Positions 25,364 through 33,867 of a stretch of 64,000 nt of DNA are shown one piece after another. The position numbers and the translations under genes are program-made. Numbering within the stretch: the first letter of the stretch is position 1; the number at the start of each line of letters is the position of its first letter. Below the pieces are notes generated by a model that had not been told where the DNA came from, made no database searches, and saw only the letters and a program-made list of their open reading frames with translations. The DNA comes from Paenibacillus sp. RC67 (lineage in GTDB: Bacteria; Bacillota; Bacilli; Paenibacillales; NBRC-103111): positions 5,231,501 through 5,295,500 of the forward strand of contig NZ_CP125098.1 in the NCBI RefSeq assembly GCF_030020805.1, read 5' to 3'.

Positions 25364-26956
25364 ATGAGCCGATTCAGGAAAATGACGCTTCGAAGTAAAA
25401 TTAACATGCTGGTTACCTTGAACATTTTGTTCGTTCTTGTCCTGGTCATTTCTGCCATGTTCTATATTGTCGCTGATAATCAATTTAAAGAAACGGGCAA
25501 ACAAGCGTTGGGAGTAGCCAAAACCATAGCTGGCCTTACACAAATCGTGGAAGCGTTCGAACAATCCAACCCTTCACTGACGATCCAGCCGGTTACCGAA
25601 CAAATACGGAACAATGTTGGGGCTGACGCGATTGTCGTTAGCAATATGAATTTAATCCGCTACAGCCATTCCAACCCTGCGGAGATCGGCAAGCATATGG
25701 TAGGTGACGATAATGATGCTGTTTTAAGCGGGAATGAAAGCATTAGTCAGGCCAAAGGAAGCCTCGGTTATTCCGTTCGGGGAAAAGCCCCAGTCTTTGA
25801 CGGCAACCATAAACAAATCGGTGTGGTATCGGTCGTTTTTTTGCTAGACAACGTTTGGAGCCAATTGTTCATTTTGCTTCAAAAAGTGCTTGTCATCGGA
25901 ATGGCAGCTCTCTTCTTCGGACTGCTCGGCGCTTACTTGTTATCCGGTCATATCAAAAAGCAGATTTTTAACATGGAGCCGCATGAAATCGCTTTCGTAA
26001 CACAAGAGCAATCTGCTATATTGGATGCAATTAGTGAAGGGATTATCGCTGTCAACAAAGAGGGAAATATCGTAACCTGCAATCGGGAAGCCAAAAAAAT
26101 TCTGGGTATGGAAGAAACGGAACTGATCGGCAAAAGCATTTACGACGTCATTCCGACAACCCGATTGCCGGAAGTACTGGACAATGGGATTTCGCAGCGT
26201 GACCAGCCTACGATCATCGGCAATACGCTTGTTATTGCGAACCGCGTCCCCGTTACCTTGTTAGGGCAGGTGATCGGTGCGGTCAGTACGTTCCGGGATA
26301 AAATGCAGCTGAACCAAATTGATGAGCGCCTCGCCGACATCGGCAGGTATGCAGATACACTGCGGAGCCAAAGACATGAGTTCATGAACAAGCTGCATCT
26401 GATTTCCGGATTGATACAAATATCGCAGTACGATCAGGCAAAGGCAGTCATTCAACAAATTAACGTAGAGCATCAGGACGCATTACATTTCTATTTGGCC
26501 AAAATTCGGGATTCGGCTGTCGTCGGCATCCTAATCGGCAAAACACACCGGGCTGGAGAGCTTGGGATCCAACTGACCGTCAGTCCGGAATCCTATATAC
26601 CTTTACAGTGCTCCTATCGAGAAATTGTCGTTACGTTACTGGGAAACACGATTGAGAACGCTTTCGAGGCAATCCAGACGTCCGACGTCAAGCAGCAGCC
26701 ACCGACGGTAGCCGTATTTTTGAAGGAAGAAGATGACGATCTTCTAATTCATGTGAAAGACAATGGTCCCGGTATCGATCCAGCCGTTAAGGAAATTCTG
26801 TTCAACGACGGAACGACAACAAAAGGAGACAATCGTGGCTTCGGGCTGGCCTATGTGTTCCGGTTAATTTCGAATCAAGGCGGTTTACTTACTTGCGACA
26901 GTTCCTCGGAAGGAACGACAATTCGCGCAAGTCTGCCCATTAGGAGGAATATTTAA
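25364..26956 (+). CDS. CitA/DcuS-type sensor histidine kinase
   Basis: 530 residues from the ATG at 25364, chosen because AAGGAG lies 8 bases upstream (an in-frame TTG occurs at 25334). Domain order: membrane helix (about 15-37), extracytoplasmic PDC sensor with NLIRYSHSNPAEIGKHMVGD, typical of C4-dicarboxylate/citrate sensors, second helix (about 175-200), PAS domain (EGIIAVNKEGNIVTCNREAK), SPOB-type dimerisation helix with the phospho-His in SQRHEFMNKLHLISGL, and an HATPase domain (NTIENAFEAI, DNGPGIDP, GFGLAYV). It senses an organic acid outside the cell and shares one base with its response regulator gene. Confidence 0.94.
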   Translation: MSRFRKMTLRSKINMLVTLNILFVLVLVISAMFYIVADNQFKETGKQALGVAKTIAGLTQIVEAFEQSNPSLTIQPVTEQIRNNVGADAIVVSNMNLIRYSHSNPAEIGKHMVGDDNDAVLSGNESISQAKGSLGYSVRGKAPVFDGNHKQIGVVSVVFLLDNVWSQLFILLQKVLVIGMAALFFGLLGAYLLSGHIKKQIFNMEPHEIAFVTQEQSAILDAISEGIIAVNKEGNIVTCNREAKKILGMEETELIGKSIYDVIPTTRLPEVLDNGISQRDQPTIIGNTLVIANRVPVTLLGQVIGAVSTFRDKMQLNQIDERLADIGRYADTLRSQRHEFMNKLHLISGLIQISQYDQAKAVIQQINVEHQDALHFYLAKIRDSAVVGILIGKTHRAGELGIQLTVSPESYIPLQCSYREIVVTLLGNTIENAFEAIQTSDVKQQPPTVAVFLKEEDDDLLIHVKDNGPGIDPAVKEILFNDGTTTKGDNRGFGLAYVFRLISNQGGLLTCDSSSEGTTIRASLPIRRNI

Positions 26957-27645
26957 TGAAGTCAACCAATCTGCGGGTATTGGTCGTCGATGACGATTTT
27001 ATGATTGCCAAAGTTCATGCCAGCTATATAGAGCTGCAGGAAGGCTATGAGCTGGTGGGAATTGCCGGTAATTTTGAACAAACCATGGAATTAGCCAGGG
27101 AGCTGAAGCCGGAGCTGCTAGTTCTCGATGTTTATTTGCCTGACCGTTCAGGCATTGACGTGCTTAGAACGCTCCGGTCCGATAAAATTTCTTGCGATGT
27201 CATATTAATTACTGCGGCCAAGGAAATCGGGATTATCGAGGAATCGTTTCAACTGGGAATTTTCGATTATCTGATTAAGCCTTTTGATCTTGATCTGTTG
27301 AAGGAAACGTTGGAGAAATACAAGTTGTTCAAAATTCATTTGCAATCCCTTGCCAAACCGGATCAGCAATTCGTGGAAGGACTGAAAAAATTCAGATCCT
27401 CCAAGCCATCGGTAGGTCAGCAGCCTCAAAAAGGAATTGATCTTAGAACGTTAGAGCGAATTAAGCAAACGATGCTGCAAAACGAAAATCCTTGTAGTGC
27501 TGAACAGATCGCCCATTTATCTGGAGTCAGCCGCTCGACGGCACGCGCTTATCTGGAATATTTCATTGAACAAGGAATAGCGAACGAATTTCTGCAATAC
27601 GGGACAGTCGGTCGTCCGCAACGGCTATTTTGCCTTATGAAATAA
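26956..27645 (+). CDS. CitB/DctR-type response regulator
   Basis: 229 residues. Receiver domain with acidic pair VVDDDF, phospho-acceptor Asp in LLVLDVYLPDRSG and Lys in IKPF. The C-terminal HTH is of the CitB type (CSAEQIAHLSGVSRSTARAYLEYF). AGGAGG lies 6-8 bases before the ATG, which overlaps the kinase stop (TAATG). It probably activates the divergent ABC importer-prp operon through the repeats at 25203-25251. Confidence 0.94.
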   Translation: MKSTNLRVLVVDDDFMIAKVHASYIELQEGYELVGIAGNFEQTMELARELKPELLVLDVYLPDRSGIDVLRTLRSDKISCDVILITAAKEIGIIEESFQLGIFDYLIKPFDLDLLKETLEKYKLFKIHLQSLAKPDQQFVEGLKKFRSSKPSVGQQPQKGIDLRTLERIKQTMLQNENPCSAEQIAHLSGVSRSTARAYLEYFIEQGIANEFLQYGTVGRPQRLFCLMK

Positions 27646-27884
27646 TGAATCTGCAGGTTCGTATCTTTTTTTGTGAAATTATGCAATTGTTGAGTTCGTT
27701 CATTTGCGTAATTCAGGAGGCATGAAGGGATATGGAACTAATAAATAGCAACGGCAATATCTGTTTCATTGTCGCATACACTCCAATTCATAGGTCCAAT
27801 TGTCTGCTTGATGGAAAATTTTTATTACCCTACCCCCTTCTTTTATTTTCAGACACAAAAATAGCCCAGAAATGTTAAAAAATC

Positions 27885-28140
27885 CATGACCGAATAAAGG
27901 TGCATCACTTTTCTACCCCTAGGCATTATTCTGTTCCTACTGGACTCTTTTTTATGCCTAGGCGCATGGGGCCATGAGGTACGTTTCATATACTTTTGCA
28001 AAGTATATGACCTACCCTGACACTTTCCGCTACGCGGTAAAGGTGTCTCGAGAGCGCTGCCGCGGGCTTTAGAAACAGCGGGCGTGGTGTCAATACACGT
28101 CGTCTTTATGTACCGCCCCCGTTTCAAAAACACACACGTT
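27885..28140. ncRNA. Candidate structured non-coding RNA (several strong stems), strand unresolved
   Basis: A 250-base stretch with no credible gene holds many well-formed helices. CATATACTTT/AAAGTATATG is a 10-bp stem with a 3-base loop (27987-28009). CCTAGGCAT/ATGCCTAGG pairs across about 30 bases (27919-27965). GACACTTTCCGC/GCGGTAAAGGTGTC is a long hairpin with a 3-base loop (28019-28050), and smaller stems surround GCGCTGCCGCGGGC. Short A-rich or unpaired loops and high GC in stems stand out from the AT-rich flanks. I cannot name a family. Minus-strand orientation looks slightly better. raiA-type RNAs of Firmicutes would be a first model to test, but this is only a guess. Confidence 0.45.
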
Positions 28141-28263
28141 TTTGCTGGAAAATTTTGATGGTGGGTGATAGTATCTCTTTATGTCTGTAATTCGTTTGTT
28201 GTTTGGAAATAATGAGAAGTAAGACTTACAACTAACAATGTTATTCTTAAAGGAGGTTTGAGT

Positions 28264-29190
28264 ATGATAGAACAAGTTACAGTTGTAGCTAACCCGTCCT
28301 ATCCATTGGAAGGGATTTTGACGCTGCCAGATACCCATACAGAAAAAGTTCCAGCGGTTGTATTTGTACATGGCTCCGGTGCCTTGGATAAAGACGAAAC
28401 AATTGGTGCTAATAAACTGTTTCGAGACCTCGCGGATGGCCTTGCCAAAAAAGGAATTGCATCCCTGCGGTATGATAAACGCACTTGCACCTATGGCAAG
28501 CAGCTTATTCAAGAATTCGGCGGCAGTTTAACCGTGGAAGAAGAGATAATTCACGATGCGCTATTTGCTTCCCGCATGTTAAAGGCAGATCCGCGTGTAG
28601 ATGCTAACCGTGTATTTATGATTGGCCACAGCCAGGGTGGGATGCTCGCTCCCAGAATCGATGCCGAGGGTGGCGATTTTGCCGGGCTTGTAATTCTTGC
28701 TGGCACACTTCGGACGCTGGACGAAGTTATCATTGAGCAAAATGAAGATTCCTTGAAACAGCTTGACGAATCTCAGCGTGAAATGGCATCACAGCAGATA
28801 AAAGCACTAAAAGACAAGTTTGATTCCATCGCCGACATGTCTGAAGAGATAGCAAAGCAATCCCTATTGCTTGGTTCCGTCTATGCATGGTATCTAAAGG
28901 AAATGCAGCAACACCCAAATAAAGAGTATCTGATAAAAACTAATAAGCCAGTGTTTGTTTTGCAAGGTGATAAAGACGTTCAGGTTTCAGTTGAAAAAGA
29001 CTTTAACCAATACCAACAGATATTAAAAGACCACCCCAATGCCTCATGCAAACTCTACCCCGGATTGAACCACATGTTTATGAAAGCGATATATGGCACG
29101 CTAAAAGACATATGGGAAGAATACAATGTTCCGCAAACGGTGGACGGCACTGTTATAGAGGATGTAGCAAAGTGGATTCTGTCGGTTTAG
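28264..29190 (+). CDS. Alpha/beta hydrolase (dienelactone hydrolase/esterase type)
   Basis: About 308 residues, no signal peptide. VVFVHGSGALDKDE supplies the oxyanion loop, the nucleophile Ser is in MIGHSQGGMLAP, the acid in VLQGDKDVQVS and the His in GLNHMF. ATG at 28264 with AAAGGAGG 7 bases upstream; an earlier in-frame TTG at 28258 is less likely. It stands alone after the candidate RNA. Substrate unknown. Confidence 0.9.
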   Translation: MIEQVTVVANPSYPLEGILTLPDTHTEKVPAVVFVHGSGALDKDETIGANKLFRDLADGLAKKGIASLRYDKRTCTYGKQLIQEFGGSLTVEEEIIHDALFASRMLKADPRVDANRVFMIGHSQGGMLAPRIDAEGGDFAGLVILAGTLRTLDEVIIEQNEDSLKQLDESQREMASQQIKALKDKFDSIADMSEEIAKQSLLLGSVYAWYLKEMQQHPNKEYLIKTNKPVFVLQGDKDVQVSVEKDFNQYQQILKDHPNASCKLYPGLNHMFMKAIYGTLKDIWEEYNVPQTVDGTVIEDVAKWILSV

Positions 29191-29225
29191 TCCGCACAAT
29201 ATATATGAGAAACTGAATTTGATTC

Positions 29226-29600
29226 TCAAAAAAACATCACAATATATGTTGCTATTGAACATTTGCATGTCCAATCCTTAAACACACGATGCATACTCTG
29301 GAGAGTAAATATCCAACCAACAGATAATCCGATTTTGCAATCGAACATTCCTACAGCGATTAATGGAGTGCATGGTTCGGCACTTCCTGTGATTGATATT
29401 TGGGTGATCGTAAAATGGCTATTATGGAATAAAGTTACAGAATCTACTTCTGTTCTACGACGACGTTTACGACCTTTACATATAAATGATGGAATAGATA
29501 GCATGGCATTTCCAATTCGTGTACTGATCATGCGATTTTGGTCAAATTTGTTATGTTTCTTTTCCTGGAACTTTCCCCCACATCCACACGAACTTGACAA
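29226..29600 (-). CDS. Small cysteine-rich hypothetical protein
   Basis: 124 codons from a TTG with a strong AAGGGAGGTG 7 bases upstream, which is why I prefer it to the overlapping plus-strand frame. It opens MSSSCGCGGK, has a basic patch KGRKRRRR near residue 42, and then a beta-rich region (SHFTITQISITGSAEPCTP). The short Cys-rich head and repeating hydrophobic strands recall small spore-surface or spore-appendage proteins, but I see no firm family match and the function is unknown. Some frame decay near the C-terminus is possible. Confidence 0.45.
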   Translation of the reverse strand: MSSSCGCGGKFQEKKHNKFDQNRMISTRIGNAMLSIPSFICKGRKRRRRTEVDSVTLFHNSHFTITQISITGSAEPCTPLIAVGMFDCKIGLSVGWIFTLQSMHRVFKDWTCKCSIATYIVMFF

Positions 29601-30180
29601 CGTGATACACCTCCCTTAATCGAATTTGATTATGGTGTATCGTATGCATTCACTAGTTCAACTGCGTGGACAAGGTGAGAGTATCCAGATGGAATCTGAA
29701 CGCCCTTGTTGAACATAACTGCCCGCTAGAGCAATGATTTAGCCTACGTAAATCGTGCGATTTGTTCTACTTCCCTTACTTTTCAATATAAGTCCCAGGC
29801 TACAAATATTATTTACTGCAATTTAACAATGCCCTGCTTTATCGGGTAAATAACGGTAGCTCGTTGCACGGTATTCGACCCTTCCATATAACGCAGGACA
29901 GAGAAAACTCTCCAGATTTTGTTTCAATTTGCTCCAGGTCATAACTACTCCTTGTTCTATATTAATAACTACCCATTGAGGCAGTTGTCCTATTACTCAT
30001 AATACTATTACTTACAATGAAAATAACTCCACCGCTGAGGGGGCATCTTTATGATCACCTTTTTATTTTGTGAAGATAAAGAAGTAGGCTTCGTCCAATC
30101 AGATAAACCCTTGAATGTATAAGATATTACAGCGACATGACTTTTTTCATAATATCTTGTTTATGAAAGGGCGAGTATGT
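29601..30180. other. Intergenic stretch without a recognised gene
   Basis: About 580 bases. AACTGCCCGCTAG near 29720 resembles the left end of the dispersed repeat family described elsewhere. Nothing else recognisable was seen. Confidence 0.4.
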
Positions 30181-30534
30181 ATGATTCGTAAATATACGAC
30201 TGGACCTCTGAATAACCTAACGGAGAAGGACAAGACTGTATCCAGCGATATTGTTGTGAACTCACTAAACCAGCATCAACATAAGAATGCCAAAGTAAGA
30301 ATCAAAGTGTATGCATTAAACGGAAAGAAGAAATTGATTCATAATGTTGCGTTTATAGTGAAACCGAATGCATCCACATACAATAGCTTTTTTGTGGGAA
30401 ATGCAAAGCAGTATGAAGTCCAATTTATTACCAATCAATTAAAGGTTCAATTTGCATCGTTTGGGATTAGTCCGAAAGATCGTTATGTTGCCGCACATCG
30501 AGTAATTAATAGTGAATTAACAAGAATCGTATGA
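30181..30534 (+). CDS. Hypothetical small beta-rich protein
   Basis: About 117 residues from the ATG at 30181 (AAAGGG 9-12 bases upstream). The frame opens earlier at 30115 but without an RBS. The middle (NAKVRIKVYALNGKKKLIHN) and the end (YEVQFITNQLKVQFASFG) alternate like strands of a beta sandwich. Similar uncharacterised proteins are common in spore formers. No signal peptide, no known domain, function unknown. It has its own terminator downstream. Confidence 0.6.
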   Translation: MIRKYTTGPLNNLTEKDKTVSSDIVVNSLNQHQHKNAKVRIKVYALNGKKKLIHNVAFIVKPNASTYNSFFVGNAKQYEVQFITNQLKVQFASFGISPKDRYVAAHRVINSELTRIV

Positions 30535-30666
30535 GTATGACTTCTCTTAATTTCTCATTTGGGACTCATAATGCACTGCGTACCAATTCCAAACTACACC
30601 CTACCTATTGAGCTAGGTGCTTTCTTGAAAAGCATTGTTCGTTAAGCCGATTCTTCATTCGACATT

Positions 30667-30700
30667 AACGCCTAAGTCGGGGTTTCCGATCTTAGGCGTT
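30667..30700 (+). terminator. Rho-independent terminator
   Basis: Perfect 10-bp stem AACGCCTAAG / CTTAGGCGTT extended by TCGG/CCGA, followed by GTTCTTT. It ends the small beta-rich protein gene 130 bases upstream. Confidence 0.7.
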
Positions 30701-30970
30701 GTTCTTTATGACATGGAAACATTTTTTCACTCCCTGCAGCTAAATTCAATTTCAGCACTCTACGGCTGAGATCAAATATATTTACGCTCCTTCAATACGA
30801 GCTTAGTCGAATACTCGGCAGAAATGTATATGTCATCGACTCCCTTTTTTGACTATAATCATCGGTTGAATACCAAGCAGAAGATATTTCGAATTTATTG
30901 ATATATAATCAACTACCTCAGTAAAAAGCTATTTGGGCAGTGGAGAGAGTACGATAACCCGATTATGCTT

Positions 30971-31409
30971 TTAAAGGATAAACTTAGCCTTCTGATCCGT
31001 TCCTTCAGAACAAGCCAAAAAGTTGTAATGTTCTAGCCGTTCTTTTCCAAACGACATCCCAAAGGGGTTCTCACTATATATTTTTAACTTGGCTTCAAAA
31101 CTGCTTCTATCTAGTTCAAAGTCCCGTGACCATTTATACATCATTTTTAACATTGTATCTGCCGTTTGATATAAACATTGATAGGACTTTGTATCAGTTC
31201 CTTCAGATATCCATTCACCATTTTTATCTATATCCTTTAGAACTTCAATTTGCTCTTCTGTTGTACGCTTATATCGCCCTGTTGGCGTTTGATGATGGAC
31301 AATGGTATCGAGATAATACCAAGGTACATTCATTAAATTTTTTTGATAATCGTTTAGCCAATGTCGTCTTACCACTAGCTACAATTCCACTAACGAGGAT
31401 CTTCTTCAT
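30971..31409 (-). pseudogene. Broken P-loop NTPase (small-molecule kinase / topology-modulation protein type)
   Basis: An ATG at 31409 starts MKKILVSGIVASGKTTLAKR, a Walker A loop. A run of seven A residues shifts the frame near codon 23, and the next frame continues NVPWYYLDTIVHHQTPTGRY and DGEWISEGT-like residues. A second defect is inferred: residues between TADT and MLKMMYKWSRDFE appear deleted, since intact relatives carry about 35 more residues there (FLDPP...KR lid region). Either fault alone would kill the kinase. Confidence 0.7.
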
Positions 31410-31505
31410 TCCCACCTAAGCTCCCTATATCGGTCATATCAGACATATTCATGTTTCTTCGGCGCAGACCCAAGGATTTCCGTTAAAATATGTTACGCCA
31501 TAGAT

Positions 31506-31557
31506 AACTGCCCGTTAGTTGAGAAAAAGCAACCAATTTAACAGCTGCCTTTACTCC
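31506..31557. repeat. Dispersed intergenic repeat, partial copy
   Basis: AACTGCCCGTTAGTTGAG followed by AAAAAGCAACC and a later CAGCTGCC. This is the left half of the repeat family; the right arm (TTGAACTATCGTACCCGTTAG) is not clear here. Confidence 0.6.
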
Positions 31558-31589
31558 AATTTTGTGTACAATCGAAAATAATTCACACT

Positions 31590-31607
31590 TTGTGATTTTA
31601 ATCACAT
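31590..31607. promoter_or_regulatory. Rex/FNR-like operator 1 upstream of doxX
   Basis: TTGTGA-TTTTAA-TCACAT, an inverted repeat fitting Rex (TTGTGAN6TCACAA) and FNR/CRP (TGTGAN6TCACA) consensus sites. It lies about 180 bases upstream of doxX. Confidence 0.6.
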
Positions 31608-31681
31608 AATTAAACTTTAATACATGGTACATTAAAGGTGTAGAAAGGAAGTAAACATTGTAATCGAAAGGAAGATGTAAC

Positions 31682-31720
31682 ATGAAAGCACAAAAACGGT
31701 CCCATTCTTGGCTGAATTAG
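31682..31720 (+). other. 12-codon open frame between the two operator boxes
   Basis: MKAQKRSHSWLN, with GAAAGGAAG upstream of the ATG. It could be a leader peptide or the last trace of a deleted gene. No downstream attenuator hairpin is evident. Confidence 0.3.
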
Positions 31721-31744
31721 ATAGAGTAATTTTTTTAACACACT

Positions 31745-31762
31745 TTGTGAAAAAAATCACCA
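31745..31762. promoter_or_regulatory. Rex/FNR-like operator 2 upstream of doxX
   Basis: TTGTGA-AAAAAA-TCACCA, a second box of the same type ending 23 bases before the doxX start codon. Being so close to the RBS it would act as a roadblock or repressor site. Confidence 0.55.
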
Positions 31763-31785
31763 CTTAAATTTAGGAGATGATTCTC

Positions 31786-32331
31786 ATGCTAGGTAAATGG
31801 CTTAGAGAAAATAAATATGCAGCTGGTTTCCTTCTTTTCATACGTTTGTATATTGGATATGAATGGCTCACTCATGGATGGCAAAAGTTAACAGGCGGAT
31901 TTACTGCCGAAGGATTCTTAAATAACGCGGTCACTAAACCGGTGATCGACAAAGCAACCAATGAACTTGTTTATCCGACCTTCACCACATTCATAGAACA
32001 TTTTGCACTGCCAAATGTTAAAATAATTAACTTTGTGATTCCGCTCGGCGAATTCTTAGTTGGTCTTGGTTTGATTCTCGGTGCTTTGGCTACTGCCGCA
32101 GCTTTCTTCGGACTTCTCATGAACTTCATGTTCATGTTCGCGGGTACTGTAAACACGAACCCTTGGTTCATCCTTATCGGCGGGATCTTGTTCTTGGCAG
32201 GCGCAAATACCGGCAGATTCGGTTTAGACTACTACCTGATGCCGTACCTGCGCAAGCTATTCACACATAAAAAAGACGACGCTAACCGCACAGCAGGAAC
32301 GGGTACAAATCACAAACCAGCACATGCCTAA
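31786..32331 (+). CDS. DoxX family membrane protein
   Basis: About 181 residues, four hydrophobic segments (AAGFLLFIRLYIGYEWL; IPLGEFLVGLGLILGALATA; FFGLLMNFMFMFAGT; WFILIGGILFLAG). The early GWQKLTGGF is conserved in DoxX/thiosulfate:quinone oxidoreductase small-subunit-like proteins. The ATG at 31786 is favoured over 31777 because TAGGAG then lies 9 bases upstream. The two Rex/FNR-like boxes suggest control by redox state or oxygen. The terminator at 32350-32379 closes a single-gene unit. Confidence 0.9.
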   Translation: MLGKWLRENKYAAGFLLFIRLYIGYEWLTHGWQKLTGGFTAEGFLNNAVTKPVIDKATNELVYPTFTTFIEHFALPNVKIINFVIPLGEFLVGLGLILGALATAAAFFGLLMNFMFMFAGTVNTNPWFILIGGILFLAGANTGRFGLDYYLMPYLRKLFTHKKDDANRTAGTGTNHKPAHA

Positions 32332-32349
32332 CCCACAACAAAACAACCC

Positions 32350-32379
32350 AAAAAGGATCAGCTGTTGCGGATCCTTTTT
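32350..32379 (+). terminator. Terminator of doxX
   Basis: AAAAAGGATC / GATCCTTTTT stem with a 10-base loop and a T tract. Confidence 0.9.
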
Positions 32380-32442
32380 TAACTTTAACCTATTCCCGAT
32401 TAATAAGTTTCAGAGTGCTTTTCCAACTGTCATAGGAATCCA

Positions 32443-32592
32443 ATGAAAGCTCTCCCTTTTCTCCCAACAACCGCCTACCATCATAAGATCGATGCCCTTG
32501 TTAAAGAAATTGATGATTTTAAGAAAGCCTTACCGCGAATTGAATTTTGTTCTAAAAATCAGCTCTTTATCCAAAGGGTTCATTCGCTATGA
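32443..32592 (+). other. 49-codon open frame of doubtful status
   Basis: Begins MKALPFLPTTAYHHKIDALV, weak AGGAA upstream. It may be a gene remnant. No homologue is recognised and codon use is unremarkable. The rest of 32380-32714 holds nothing I recognise. Confidence 0.25.
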
Positions 32593-32714
32593 TTATCCTC
32601 CTCTTTAAGTAGCAATGTAGTACACGTTTTTAAAAAAGTCCTCCTGATAAAGGCATTTCCCCCTAACCTGCATTATCTGCACATTTTGTGGAATAACGGA
32701 ACATATAATCAAAA

Positions 32715-32738
32715 CCCCCGGTACTTTAGTGCCGGGAG
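32715..32738 (-). terminator. Terminator of the Gfo/Idh/MocA gene
   Basis: CTCCCGGCAC / GTACCGGGGG stem on the minus strand followed by TTTTGATT. Confidence 0.75.
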
Positions 32739-32755
32739 TTCATGTTTATGGTTCC

Positions 32756-33757
32756 TTACTCAAAAAGAACGACTCGTTTCTCATCCGCCGACATAAGCGC
32801 CCTCAGGCAAGCCTCAGTCACGTAAAACGAATCCTCGGCGCTGACCAAACAGTGCCCTTCTCCGTTAATCTGCCGCACGAAGTCGGCGAATATTTCACGT
32901 TTGTGCACCAGCGGCAGCTCCTGCACGCCACTTTGCCGTGCATTAATCAGCAGCACCTGCTGATCCCGGACCTCTAACACGCCGGACGTTCCGGCGATGC
33001 GAATCCGGTCGTCACCGTGCGACGGCGCCTCGTTCGGCCTCAAGTAGTCTATGCTGACCGAGGCGCTGGTTTCGCCTGACATGGTAAATTGGCACTGTGC
33101 CGTGAGCTCCAGCTCGCCATGTCCTTCATTAAATAAGGTAGAATGCGTTGCGTACACCGTTTCAAACCGTTGGCCGCTGTACCAACGGACCCAATCAATT
33201 GCATGACTGCCGACCCAAGGAATCGTACCGCCATAAGTGTGCCGCTTCGTAAAAGGTTCACCCCGGCGGCCGAGCCGGTATGACTTCTGTGCCTGCAATT
33301 GCCGCACTTCGCCCACCGCCCCTTCGCAAACCGCAAGCCATGCGGTCAAAAAAGCCGGCTGATAACGGATGCTGAGCATTGCTGCAAGATGCACGCCTTT
33401 GCCCTCCGCAACAGCAAACACCTCACGCAGCATAGCCAAGTCGTCCAGCGTCGTCGCGATCGGCTTTTCGACAAACACGTGGATACCTCGGCGCAACGCC
33501 TCCGCAGTAATTCGGGCATGGTCGTGAAAATGACAAGCGACCGCCACAATGTCCGGCTCGACTTCGTTCAGCAACTTCATGTAATCCTCATAGACGACGG
33601 GCGAGTGGCCCTCCTTATGCGCTGTTTGTGTGACCTTGTCCAGCGTCTCGCCGGCGGAACCGACAGACACGGCGGCAAGCGTGACCTCCGGCAGCTCACG
33701 CAGCCCACCGAACACATAATTGGTGTGCCCAGTAACACCGATCATCGCTAATTTCAT
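32756..33757 (-). CDS. Gfo/Idh/MocA family oxidoreductase
   Basis: 333 residues. The N-terminal Rossmann fold begins MKLAMIGVTGHTNYV, with an altered nucleotide-binding Gly motif. The EKP motif (GIHVFVEKPIAT) marks the family, and GSHAIDW supplies the Asp/His catalytic pair. It would oxidise or reduce a sugar or inositol-like substrate with NAD(P). It stands alone with its own terminator; GC looks higher than its flanks. Substrate unknown. Confidence 0.9.
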   Translation of the reverse strand: MKLAMIGVTGHTNYVFGGLRELPEVTLAAVSVGSAGETLDKVTQTAHKEGHSPVVYEDYMKLLNEVEPDIVAVACHFHDHARITAEALRRGIHVFVEKPIATTLDDLAMLREVFAVAEGKGVHLAAMLSIRYQPAFLTAWLAVCEGAVGEVRQLQAQKSYRLGRRGEPFTKRHTYGGTIPWVGSHAIDWVRWYSGQRFETVYATHSTLFNEGHGELELTAQCQFTMSGETSASVSIDYLRPNEAPSHGDDRIRIAGTSGVLEVRDQQVLLINARQSGVQELPLVHKREIFADFVRQINGEGHCLVSAEDSFYVTEACLRALMSADEKRVVLFE

Positions 33758-33867
33758 AAATGCAACACCTCAATTTCTAATCGAATTGGAAGTATAAGAG
33801 TACCTTGGCAGCTCTTTCTTTTTTCAACTAATGTGTCCCGTTATCTCAATATCATTTCAAAAAAATG

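Noticed and set aside
27849..28133. 94-codon minus-strand frame over the hairpin-rich region
   Set aside because: No RBS, odd composition, and it runs through several perfect stems, so the structure explains the sequence better than a protein does.
29263..29619. 118-codon plus-strand frame
   Set aside because: No RBS; the overlapping minus-strand frame has AAGGGAGGTG at the right distance.
31590..31762. CRP-type catabolite control of doxX
   Set aside because: The boxes fit the CRP consensus too, but Firmicutes lack cAMP-CRP catabolite control; Rex or FNR is more reasonable.
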